Assembly (NCBI GenBank): GCA_021787565.1 | Contig: JAJYLT010000001.1 | Span: forward strand, 35,298-99,297 | Source: Acidobacteriota bacterium | GTDB taxonomy: Bacteria > Acidobacteriota > UBA4820 > DSQY01 | Reading direction: 5' to 3' | Length of the DNA: 64,000 nt | Shown here: positions 9,356-17,054 of the stretch, one piece after another | Layout: each line of letters begins with the position of its first letter | Numbering within the stretch: the first letter of the stretch is position 1 | Position numbers and translations under genes: made by a program | The notes under the pieces: model-generated | Databases searched by the model: none | The model's input: the letters and a program-made list of their open reading frames with translations, nothing else | Told to the model about the DNA's origin: nothing

Positions 9356-11923
9356 TTACAATGCCGGAGGCGCGGTGCAGGTAGGTGGATCGTCCCGCGT
9401 GTAGTGGTCATTCAGCGCCGAGCTGACTCCCGCAGCACCATCCGAGAAGGTCGCTGACGCACCGTGGAGGTAATAGTAGGTCAGCTTGACGTTCGCGACG
9501 CTGCCGTGCGGCGAGTTGATCCGGAAATAGCCGTTCCCGCTCTCCAGAATGCCTGTTCCCGTGAAGGTGGCCCCGGCGTCGGGACCTTTGAGAATGGTGT
9601 ACGACCAGGCTCCGGTTTGGCTGTTGGCACACATCTCCGACTTCTCCAGGTCGTCCAGGATAGATGTGTTGTACAGCGAGATGAAGAGGTTCACGCTGAG
9701 GGAACCCGAGCAGCCGTTACTGTCCGTGGCGATCACGGAGAAGCTGAAGGTCCCCGCCGCCGTCGGCGTGCCGGAGAGCGTAGCCGTCCCGTTGCCGTTG
9801 TCCGTGAGCGTAAGGCCCGTCGGCAGCGTCCCCGTGTAGGTGTAGGTGTAGGCGGGGCTTCCGCCCGATGCGCTGAAGGTCACTGGGCCATAAACGTTCC
9901 CTACCGAACCGGAGGGAACCGGTGACGGGGAGGAGACCACGGTGATGTTGGGGCAACTGATCACGATCGTCCCGTTGGCGCAACCCGCCAGGCCCGAACA
10001 GTCCATCACCGTCAGCGTCCAGTTGTACGTTCCGATGGCGGTGTATGAGTGGCTGGGATTCTGTGTGGTGGCCGTGTTGCCGTCGCCGAAGTCCCAATGG
10101 TACGTGTAGGTGTTTCCGCCACCCGTGGGCGCGCAGTTGAAGCTGTAGGGCACATTGATGAAGCCGGTGGCCGGTGGATTGGCCGGATCCACGTTGTCGA
10201 CGACCCGGGCCGCGTGTAGGATCATGCCGCCCTGGCCCACCGAGACGTAATCGGCGGGGCCGGCCGCCACGGCGTAGAGGATGTTGGTGTTCGGCTCGGG
10301 CATCAGGGCCCAGTTTTGAATATCCTGGCTGCTCAGGATGGTCCCGGCGTTGCCCACGACCAGATAGTTGCAGCCGTCCCACAAGCCGCCATTGAGGCGG
10401 TTGCTCACCCCTGAGTTGGCCGGGTAGAGGTAGTTGTCGCCCACCCAACTGTAGGCGAGCGTGCCGTGATAGCCCACCAGCAGGTAGTCCTGGGCGTTGC
10501 CGTGGTTTGCGTCCGGTCCGCCCGCCACGACTCCGTACAAATTATAGATGATCGGGAAGGGTCCGCCGCCGCTGGGGGGATTGCTATAGCGGTCGCTGAT
10601 GTCGAGCCAGGTCCCCGTCGGGTTGCCGCCATCCCACAGGAATGTCCCTGTCGAGGCGTCCTTGGCATCGCCCACCGCAAGGAAGAACTTGCCCGATGAA
10701 ACGTAGGCCACGCCGTTGATGATCCGAGGGCTCGTAACCAGGGAGGCGGGTAAAATGGACGGCGTCCATGTCACCCCGTCGGGGCTTGTCAGGATAGTCG
10801 CATAGGTCGTTGGGCCGGGCGTGGGCCCTCCCCCTACGGCCACGTATACGCCATTCCCGTAAGCGATGGCCTTCAGGTCGGGGGGGGTTCCAGTCGTGTA
10901 ATCGTGGTGGTTCCAAGTAACCCCGTCTGGGCTCGTGAGAATCACGCCCGCGGCACCGACGGCTACGAACTGGTTGTTGGCCCAAACCACTCCCATGAGT
11001 ACGCTCTGGGGGTTGGGGTAGGTCTGTACCGCCCAGGTCATGCCTCCGTCGTCGCTGGTCTGGATAGACTGGCCGTCCACCGCCACGAAGCGAGGGCCGC
11101 CCACGTTGTTGGCGGAGGGAGAGTAGGCGACGTCGTGCAGATCGTTGGTGTCCCTTGAGGACTGCTGGGTCCACACGGCGCACGTAGTAATGGGCGGGGG
11201 TGGGGAACTGCCGCAGATGGCGAAGGTGCCGGGCGTAGTCACCGTCACGGCGTTTGTCGCCAAGGCCTGCCCGTTAAAGGTCCCACCGGTGACCGAGACA
11301 TACGATCCCGAGAGAATAGTCCCCACAAAGTTGCAACTAGTCAGTGCCGCGTAGTCTGCGGTCCACCAAAACACGCGGGCGCCGTTGTCACACGGCCCCA
11401 CGGCGCCCTTCATGACCACCGAGAAACTGTTAGCCGTCAGGTACCCGGTGGGCGTCGAGGTTTTGAAAATCCAGACCGCGTTGGGGTTGCCCTGCCCATC
11501 GAGCGTCAATGTGCCCGTCTTTGCCGAGTTGTCAATGCAGTAGACACCGGGCGTCAGCGTCAGGCCGGCGAGGCTACCGTTCTGCGTGAGGTCGCACGGC
11601 ACTGATGCAAGTGCAGAGTATGCGGTAAGGAAGTCGTTGTAGGGCTGCTGGGCATTCAGGTCGACCGTCCCCACCACCGGACAAGCGGTGAACGTGCCCC
11701 CGGGCGCGAGACCCACGTTTCCGACGATGGGGCCGGTGGTACAAGTCACCGCCGAGCCGGCCAGGACCGCGAAGTTCGCCGCCGTACCCAGATTTGGCGC
11801 GGTTTGGGCGAGTGCCGAATAGAGCGGCACCGCGCAAAGAAGCGCGGCAAATAGGCCCCTGACGACGAGTTTGAACGCAAGCCTGGAAAGGGTATGTGTG
11901 GGAACCATATGGAGATCTTTCAT
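9356..11923 (-). CDS. Large exported ice-binding-like (DUF3494) multidomain protein
   Basis: An 855-aa exported protein (signal peptide to about residue 40). Residues ~42-237 form a DUF3494 domain, the fold of microbial ice-binding proteins (typical opening LGTAANFAVLAGSAVT; later GNPNAVWIFK and ATNAVTV). Residues ~250-580 carry repeated blade motifs of the type VAVG..G.I.TSPDGVTW, a propeller-like region. A PKD domain follows (YHWDFGDGNTATTQNPSHSY, ~590-665), then a cadherin/Ig-like putative adhesion domain (~670-755) and a unique C-terminus. The start follows GAGGAGG. It lies 35 nt after csbD, so it probably shares that operon and its promoter at 12304-12416. DUF3494 can also act as an adhesin, so ice binding itself is unproven. 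Confidence 0.88.
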   Translation of the reverse strand: MKDLHMVPTHTLSRLAFKLVVRGLFAALLCAVPLYSALAQTAPNLGTAANFAVLAGSAVTCTTGPIVGNVGLAPGGTFTACPVVGTVDLNAQQPYNDFLTAYSALASVPCDLTQNGSLAGLTLTPGVYCIDNSAKTGTLTLDGQGNPNAVWIFKTSTPTGYLTANSFSVVMKGAVGPCDNGARVFWWTADYAALTSCNFVGTILSGSYVSVTGGTFNGQALATNAVTVTTPGTFAICGSSPPPPITTCAVWTQQSSRDTNDLHDVAYSPSANNVGGPRFVAVDGQSIQTSDDGGMTWAVQTYPNPQSVLMGVVWANNQFVAVGAAGVILTSPDGVTWNHHDYTTGTPPDLKAIAYGNGVYVAVGGGPTPGPTTYATILTSPDGVTWTPSILPASLVTSPRIINGVAYVSSGKFFLAVGDAKDASTGTFLWDGGNPTGTWLDISDRYSNPPSGGGPFPIIYNLYGVVAGGPDANHGNAQDYLLVGYHGTLAYSWVGDNYLYPANSGVSNRLNGGLWDGCNYLVVGNAGTILSSQDIQNWALMPEPNTNILYAVAAGPADYVSVGQGGMILHAARVVDNVDPANPPATGFINVPYSFNCAPTGGGNTYTYHWDFGDGNTATTQNPSHSYTAIGTYNWTLTVMDCSGLAGCANGTIVISCPNITVVSSPSPVPSGSVGNVYGPVTFSASGGSPAYTYTYTGTLPTGLTLTDNGNGTATLSGTPTAAGTFSFSVIATDSNGCSGSLSVNLFISLYNTSILDDLEKSEMCANSQTGAWSYTILKGPDAGATFTGTGILESGNGYFRINSPHGSVANVKLTYYYLHGASATFSDGAAGVSSALNDHYTRDDPPTCTAPPAL

Positions 11924-11958
11924 GGTATGCCTCCTCAGAGCGAAGGGCTTGGTCCACC

Positions 11959-12162
11959 CTACTTCTTGATTACCTTGCCAACTTCGGCGACGAATTCGCC
12001 GGCCTTTCGACGCGCCTTGCCCAGGCTCTCCTGGACCGCACCCTCGGTTCTCTGCCGGGAACCCTTACGCTCGAGCTCGCGGTTGCCCGTAATGATGCCC
12101 ACGGATTCCTTGACCCGCCCCTTCAGTTTCTTAACTTTGCCGCGCGTCTCTTGCTTTTTCAT
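11959..12162 (-). CDS. CsbD family stress protein
   Basis: A 67-aa, highly charged protein of CsbD type (GKVKKLKGRVKESVG near the N-terminus, then a repeat-like half with KARRKAGEF). CsbD proteins are small, abundant general-stress proteins without a known biochemical activity. AAGGAG lies 5 nt before the ATG, and the stop codon of the upstream 43-aa peptide overlaps this ribosome site, indicating coupled translation. Downstream is the ice-binding-like gene, so this is a stress operon. Confidence 0.88.
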   Translation of the reverse strand: MKKQETRGKVKKLKGRVKESVGIITGNRELERKGSRQRTEGAVQESLGKARRKAGEFVAEVGKVIKK

Positions 12163-12171
12163 GGCGTCTCC

Positions 12172-12303
12172 TTATGCGGACCCCATAGGATCCGTACGGT
12201 GGCCGTGCGCCACGTGCACAGCCGTCGGCGTCGCCGCTGTCCCCGCCGCGGCGAGCGCGAGCGAAACCACCCCGATAAGAGGACCCACGACTGCACGTTG
12301 CAT
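12172..12303 (-). CDS. 43-aa exported or membrane peptide upstream of csbD
   Basis: Begins MQRAVVGPLIG and has a single hydrophobic helix (about residues 4-24) followed by a short His-containing tail; it could be a small secreted peptide after signal cleavage. Its start is 77 nt from a promoter-like block (12371-12380) shared with the 30-aa peptide gene at 19137. The stop lies inside the csbD ribosome site. Function unknown. Confidence 0.6.
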   Translation of the reverse strand: MQRAVVGPLIGVVSLALAAAGTAATPTAVHVAHGHRTDPMGSA

Positions 12304-12416
12304 TGAGGTTTCTGTTCTTTCCCTTCCGACGCACTCTAAATTTAGCTTTCTGCCACCCCATCGTAAAGCGTACTTTCTACTCACGGCACGCTCCTTACCC
12401 CGGGTAGTAACTACCC
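12304..12416 (-). promoter_or_regulatory. Promoter-like module shared with the 19.1-kb small-peptide gene
   Basis: On the minus strand the perfect inverted repeat GGGTAG-TTA-CTACCC (12402-12416) is followed by GTAGAAAGTACGCTT and, about 20 nt later, CTAAATT, all upstream of the 43-aa peptide/csbD/ice-binding operon. The plus-strand region 19041-19136 has the same GTAGAAAGTACGCTT and CTAAATT at nearly the same spacing to the ATG (77 against 75 nt). Confidence 0.6.
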
Positions 12417-12479
12417 TTTCCGATGAGGGATGCCGAGGATTAACTTTGGGGACAGACAAACTTGCGCGGGAGTGTATTT

Positions 12480-12575
12480 CATGCAGTGCCTATTCGTCGC
12501 GGAACGCATCGCGAGGGGCACCAAGGGTGTTAAGAACGTGCGCGAAAACCTGATCGTCGGCAGAATCCGGCAATA
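12480..12575 (+). pseudogene. C-terminal fragment of a BON-domain protein
   Basis: A 31-codon frame whose AERIARGTKGVKNVRENL segment resembles the end of a BON (OsmY/LytM-linked lipid- or envelope-associated) domain. The N-terminal part of the domain is absent and no ribosome site is visible. BON proteins often sit beside CsbD and lmo0937-type genes, and both lie next to this fragment. Judged a remnant; moderately sure. Confidence 0.4.
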
Positions 12576-12601
12576 GGTTCGACGGGACCTGGAGGGCTGT
12601 G

Positions 12602-12703
12602 ATGCTCTGGACAATTCTGATCATTCTTCTCGTGCTGTGGTTGGTCGGCATCGTCACATCCCACACGATGGGCGGCCTGATTCACATCCTTTGTGCACAA
12701 TGA
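12602..12703 (+). CDS. Truncated lmo0937-family membrane peptide (33 aa)
   Basis: Starts MLWTILIILLVLWLVGIV and matches the first two thirds of the intact 49-aa relative at 27265 in this window, including TMGG(L/V)IH(I/V)L. The second helix and basic tail are replaced by ILCAQ and a stop. A good GGAGG site with 6-nt spacing remains, so it may still be translated. Either a 3'-truncated copy or a shortened functional peptide. Confidence 0.6.
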   Translation: MLWTILIILLVLWLVGIVTSHTMGGLIHILCAQ

Positions 12704-12820
12704 ATGGCTCCCGTCCCCACGGTGAGCGCGGGACCTCTTGCCGGCGCGCATGGGGCCGTCGGGATGCTGGCCGTGCCCCCGGGCTTTTCTCAGGACGGGA
12801 CTAAACGAACGGAGGACGCC

Positions 12821-14173
12821 ATGAGAGTGTTTCGATTCGCACTGTTGACGCTGCTGGCGGGAATCCTCGCCGGCGCGGCCTATGGCCAGGCTGGACCGTA
12901 CGGCGGCCCGCCCGGCCCGCAGGGCCAGTACATCCCCAACAATGGTCAGCCGGGCGGAGGCTACTACGGCGACCAGGATCCGACCGTCGACGTCGGCTTC
13001 TTCTACAGCGAGCTGTCTCCGTACGGCGAGTGGGTGCTGCATCCCCGGTACGGCTGGGTGTGGTTCCCCCGCCACGTCAACGCGGGATGGCGTCCCTACT
13101 CTCTCGGCCGCTGGGTGGAAAGCGAGTACGGCTGGACGTGGGTTTCCAATGAACCGTTCGGTTGGGCGACCTACCATTACGGCCGCTGGGCATGGGATCC
13201 GCGATTCGGCTGGCTGTGGGTGCCCGGCACCGACTGGGGCCCCGCGTGGGTGTCGTGGCAGCAGGGCAACGGCTACGTAGGCTGGGCGCCGCTGCCGCCG
13301 ACGGTCGGCTTTCAGGTTGGAGTCGGCATCCAGCTCGGCGGCTTGAACATCAGCCTGCTGATCGCACCGCGCGACTACTCCTTCGTGCCCGAACGCCAAT
13401 TCCTCGATCCCAACATCGGCGGCTACATCGTGCCGCAGGCCCGCAACATCACGATCATCCACAACACCACGAACATCACCAATTACACCGTCATCAACAA
13501 CAGGGTGATCAACCACGGCGTGCCGCTCGATCGAATCGAGAAGGCGACCGGCAGGAAAGCACAACTTCTCCGCGTCGCAGACGTGTCCAACCCTCGCGGC
13601 GCGGGAATGCGACGAGACGTGGTCAACATCTACCGGCCTCCGGAGAGCAAGCTGGAGACGGTCAAGGTCGCACGGCGCAACAATGCCGGACTGCCGCAGA
13701 CAGAGCCGGCGCCGAACCGGCCCGAAGCGCAGCTCCCGACCGAAAGGCCGCACGCGGTGACGCCGGGCCGGCAAGAGCCCGCCGCGGTGTCCATTCCCGT
13801 CGCACCGCGCGTCAAATCCGCCCCGGCAACCGTCGACGAACGGCAGTTCCAGCGCGAACAGAAGGATCTGAAGGCGAAAATGGACAAGGAACAGCAAGCC
13901 CTCGATCAGATCCACCGCCAGGAGATGAAGCAGGCGAAAACCAAGGCCGACGCGCAAGCGGTGGAACAGCGCCACGCGGCTGAGGTGCAGGCGCTGCAGG
14001 AGCAGCGTCAGCACTCCGAGCAGCAGTTGCAGACGCGGCAGCAGATCGAGCGCCAGGCCGCACGGGCGAGCGCGGCCAAGGCCCATGGATCGCCGAAACC
14101 GCCCGCCCACCAGGGCAAGGCCAAGACGAAGAAGAAGAGCGACACGCAGCCCCGGACGCCCCCACCGAGATGA
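12821..14173 (+). CDS. Exported DUF6600 Trp/Tyr-rich protein
   Basis: A 450-aa protein with a signal peptide (cleavage near AYGQ, residue ~23). Residues ~60-200 hold the DUF6600 block, rich in Trp/Tyr/Gly (FFYSELSPYGEWV, YGWVWFP, GWLWVPG). A middle part rich in Asn/Ile/Thr (NITIIHNTTNITNYTVINN) follows, then a long Gln/Glu/Lys/Ala coiled coil (~340-430) and a basic Pro/Lys tail. GGAGG precedes the ATG. Probably periplasmic or envelope-associated; no activity is known for the family. A strong terminator follows. Confidence 0.85.
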   Translation: MRVFRFALLTLLAGILAGAAYGQAGPYGGPPGPQGQYIPNNGQPGGGYYGDQDPTVDVGFFYSELSPYGEWVLHPRYGWVWFPRHVNAGWRPYSLGRWVESEYGWTWVSNEPFGWATYHYGRWAWDPRFGWLWVPGTDWGPAWVSWQQGNGYVGWAPLPPTVGFQVGVGIQLGGLNISLLIAPRDYSFVPERQFLDPNIGGYIVPQARNITIIHNTTNITNYTVINNRVINHGVPLDRIEKATGRKAQLLRVADVSNPRGAGMRRDVVNIYRPPESKLETVKVARRNNAGLPQTEPAPNRPEAQLPTERPHAVTPGRQEPAAVSIPVAPRVKSAPATVDERQFQREQKDLKAKMDKEQQALDQIHRQEMKQAKTKADAQAVEQRHAAEVQALQEQRQHSEQQLQTRQQIERQAARASAAKAHGSPKPPAHQGKAKTKKKSDTQPRTPPPR

Positions 14174-14279
14174 GGGAAACACGTGACCTACGGCGCCTCT
14201 TGCCCCAATTATCTCCCTGGGTTCTGTTTCGGCAGGGCTCGCGGATCTAGCTCACGGTCGAGATCAAACGCCGAACCGA

Positions 14280-14312
14280 GGGGGGACCGCACGCAGGCGG
14301 CCCCCCCTTTTT
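14280..14312 (+). terminator. Rho-independent terminator after the DUF6600 gene
   Basis: GGGGGG-a-CCGC pairs with GCGG-CCCCCC around a 6-nt loop, followed by TTTTT. It lies in the convergent gap between the DUF6600 gene and the PAS-GGDEF-EAL gene. Confidence 0.85.
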
Positions 14313-14374
14313 GGCCCGCGGGACGCGAGGGCCGACGCCCAGTTGGCGCGAATCCGAATCCCTTCGATTCTTCA

Positions 14375-16168
14375 TCAGCGAGGCGGTCCTTTGCCCAGGA
14401 CGTCTCCAAGCGCGGCTGCCGGCATCGGCCGGCCGTAGAAGTATCCCTGTACCTCGTCGCAAAGATTCGCGCGGAGAAACCTGGCCTGCTCCTCGGTCTC
14501 GACCCCTTCGGCGATCACCTTCAGTGAAAGGCCGTGGCCTAACGTGATGATCGCGCGCGCAATCGCCCGATCGTCGGGGCGGAATGGAATGTCGCGAATG
14601 AACGACTGGTCGATCTTCAGTCTGTCGATGGGGTACATCTTCAGGTAGCTGAGGGACGAGTACCCGGTTCCGAAGTCATCGATTGCGAGCGTGACGCCGA
14701 TATTCTTGAGCTCTTGCAGCGTGTTCCGCGCCGTCTCCGGTTGCTCCATGAGGAATCCCTCGGTGATCTCCAGCTCGAGCAGCTCCGGGGCAAGGCCCGT
14801 CTCTCGCAACACCGACGAGACGGTCTGCACCATTTGCGAGCTCACGATCTGCCGGGTAGAGAGATTGACCGCCACGCGCACCGGCGGCAATGAATCGGCC
14901 TGCCATGAAACCGCCTGGTCACATGCCTCGCGCACCGCCCACGCACCGAGGCCGTCGATCAGGCCGGTCTCTTCCGCGATGGGGATGAACGAGTCCGGCG
15001 TGACGAGACCCCGTTCGGGATGCTGCCATCTCGCGAGAGCCTCGACGCCCGTCAACTCGTGGGTCCTGAGCGAGAACTGCGGCTGAAAGTGGAGAACGAA
15101 CTCGCGGCGTTGAAACGCGCGTCGCAGGTCGCACTCGGTGACGAAGCGCTCGTAGGCACGCTCGGTCATCTCGGCCGTGTAGAACTGGTACTTGTTGCTT
15201 CCTGATCCTTTCGCGCGATGAAGCGCCACTTCGGCGTTCTGGATCAGCGTCGTGAAATCGGTGCCGTCTTCCGGGAAGAGACTGATTCCGGCGGAACAGG
15301 TCAGGAATACCTCCTGGCCCTTGATCTCGAACGGCCTCCCGATCCCCTCAAGCACGTTCCAGCCTGCGCGTCCAGCGCTCTCCGAGCTGGGCACTCCGTC
15401 GAGAAGGATTCCGAACTCGTCGCCGCTGCGGCGCGCCACGGTATTGCCTTCGCGGGTCAGTCCCTGGAGACGCGCGGCGAGTAGTCGCAGCAGTTCGTCG
15501 CCCGCCGGATGCCCGAGTGACTCGTTGATGTGCTTGAACCCGTCCACGCCGAGAAGCAGGACCGCAAGGTGGTGCCTGCCGGAGCGGGCTCGCACGATCG
15601 CGTGCTCGACGCGAGCGCGAAAGAGAAGGCGGTTGGGCAGATTCGTCAGCGCGTCATAATGCGCGAGATGTTCGAACCGCGCCTCGGATGCCTTCTTCGC
15701 GCTGAGGTCAGACAACACGCCGACGTAATGCGTCACGACGCCTGCTTCGTCCCTGACCACGGTCACCTTCAGCAACGCGGGATAAAGGGCACCGTCCTTT
15801 CTTCTGTTCCAGATCTCGCCCTGCCATCGGCCCATATCGCGGATTAAGCGCCTCATTGTGCTGTAGAACGCGAAATCGCGACGCCCGGATTGGAGACTCC
15901 TCGTGGTCTTCCCGATCACCTCTTCGGCCTCATAGCCGGTAATCTCGGTGAACGCACGATTCACCGCGACGATCCTCGCGCGGCCGTCTGCGATGATGAT
16001 GCCCTCGCTCGAGCACTCCAACAACGCGGAGACCTGGCAGAGGGCCCCGTTCGCCTTTCGGTGCCTGGCGATCTCTTCCTCGAGCGCGCGGTTCACCTCC
16101 GCGAGCGCGGCCGTCCTTTTGTTGGCTTCCTTCTCGAGAACGTCGTTCATGTCGCGGCGGTCCCTCAT
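14375..16168 (-). CDS. PAS-GGDEF-EAL cyclic-di-GMP signalling protein
   Basis: A 597-aa cytoplasmic protein: coiled N-terminus, PAS domain (~43-165), GGDEF domain (~170-335) and EAL domain (~345-590). The EAL part keeps the catalytic signatures EALARW, DDFGTGYSSL, KIDQSF and AEGVET, so c-di-GMP phosphodiesterase activity is likely. The GGDEF signature reads RSGDEF, which weakens the case for cyclase activity; the domain may be a GTP sensor. The gene is preceded by the second copy of the 113-bp module (66 nt upstream) and lies downstream of the histidine kinase/regulator pair on the same strand. Confidence 0.93.
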   Translation of the reverse strand: MRDRRDMNDVLEKEANKRTAALAEVNRALEEEIARHRKANGALCQVSALLECSSEGIIIADGRARIVAVNRAFTEITGYEAEEVIGKTTRSLQSGRRDFAFYSTMRRLIRDMGRWQGEIWNRRKDGALYPALLKVTVVRDEAGVVTHYVGVLSDLSAKKASEARFEHLAHYDALTNLPNRLLFRARVEHAIVRARSGRHHLAVLLLGVDGFKHINESLGHPAGDELLRLLAARLQGLTREGNTVARRSGDEFGILLDGVPSSESAGRAGWNVLEGIGRPFEIKGQEVFLTCSAGISLFPEDGTDFTTLIQNAEVALHRAKGSGSNKYQFYTAEMTERAYERFVTECDLRRAFQRREFVLHFQPQFSLRTHELTGVEALARWQHPERGLVTPDSFIPIAEETGLIDGLGAWAVREACDQAVSWQADSLPPVRVAVNLSTRQIVSSQMVQTVSSVLRETGLAPELLELEITEGFLMEQPETARNTLQELKNIGVTLAIDDFGTGYSSLSYLKMYPIDRLKIDQSFIRDIPFRPDDRAIARAIITLGHGLSLKVIAEGVETEEQARFLRANLCDEVQGYFYGRPMPAAALGDVLGKGPPR

Positions 16169-16233
16169 GCGTTCGATCTCTCTGCTCCCAACCGCCGGCC
16201 GTGGAGGTGGAAGAGATGATCCTTGGACTACTC

Positions 16234-16346
16234 TCTTAATCTGCCCCCTTTTCGTTTACCCGTTCAGCGCACAGGCTACGGATAGAGATGCCGCATGGTG
16301 TGCGGGAAAATTGCGGAAAAAACGGACGAATCCGTGCGGACTACGG
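16234..16346 (-). promoter_or_regulatory. 113-bp regulatory module, copy 2
   Basis: Same layout as copies 1 and 3: dyad CCGTA-gtccg-cACGG at the start, CCGTAGCC at position 66, TGAACGG at 81 and CAGATTAAGA at the end, with no length change. It lies between the NarL-type regulator gene and the PAS-GGDEF-EAL gene. Similarity to copy 1 extends over about 16190-16371. Confidence 0.7.
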
Positions 16347-16409
16347 AGCGAATCGGTCGGCCAGGCATGAGCGGCGGGTGAGCGGGGAAGGGCGAGGGGC
16401 CGCGCGCGA

Positions 16410-17054
16410 CTAGTCGAGAAGCTTGTGCTCGGCGGCGTAGTGCACGAGCTCGACCCTGGTCTGGAGGCCCAGCTTGCCCATCAGGTTCGCCCGGTGGCTC
16501 TCTACGGTGCGGACGCTCAGTTTCAGGCTCTCGCCGATCTGCCTGTTGGTGTAGCCCCGCGCGATGAGCCTGAGGACCTGGACCTCCCGGGGCGTGAGGG
16601 GCGTGTCGCGCGGCTCCTTCTCCGGGGTGGCCTTTTGGGCCGGCGGGACAAGGAGGGCACGCATCATGAAGGGATGCACGTACACTTCGCCGCGATGGAC
16701 GGCGCGGATCGCGTTCACCAGCTCCGATTCCACGGCGCGCTTGATGATGTACCCCGAGGCGCCCGCCTTGATCACCTCCCGCACCAGGCCGTTTTCCTCG
16801 TAAGCCGTGAGGACGAGCACCTTGGATTTGGGCGCCGACTCGATGATCCTCCGCGTGAGCTCGAAATTGCCTGGGCCGGGCATGTTCAGGTCGAGGAGCA
16901 CGATGTCCGGCTGCAGCTTGGCGGCGAGATGCAGGGCCTGGTCTTCATCCCAGGCTTCGGCCACCACGTGAAACTCGTCATCGGCGTTCAGCAGGGCTTT
17001 CAGCCCGGCCCGGAGCACGCCGTGGTCGTCAGCCACCAGAATCCGGATCGGCAT
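16410..17054 (-). CDS. NarL/FixJ-family response regulator
   Basis: A 214-aa two-domain regulator: receiver domain (~1-120) with the acidic pocket DD at 9-10, phospho-acceptor Asp55 in LLDLNMP, conserved T (VLTAYE) and K (IIKRA), then a LuxR-type helix-turn-helix (~148-210: LTPREVQVLRLIARGYTNRQI). Its start overlaps the end of the histidine kinase gene by 26 nt, so the two form a cognate pair. A copy of the 113-bp module lies just downstream, which makes this protein a candidate to bind it. Confidence 0.93.
   Translation of the reverse strand: MPIRILVADDHGVLRAGLKALLNADDEFHVVAEAWDEDQALHLAAKLQPDIVLLDLNMPGPGNFELTRRIIESAPKSKVLVLTAYEENGLVREVIKAGASGYIIKRAVESELVNAIRAVHRGEVYVHPFMMRALLVPPAQKATPEKEPRDTPLTPREVQVLRLIARGYTNRQIGESLKLSVRTVESHRANLMGKLGLQTRVELVHYAAEHKLLD

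Noticed and set aside
12530..14182. Minus-strand frame of about 550 codons
   Set aside because: Antisense to the DUF6600 gene, which has a ribosome site, a signal peptide and recognisable domains.
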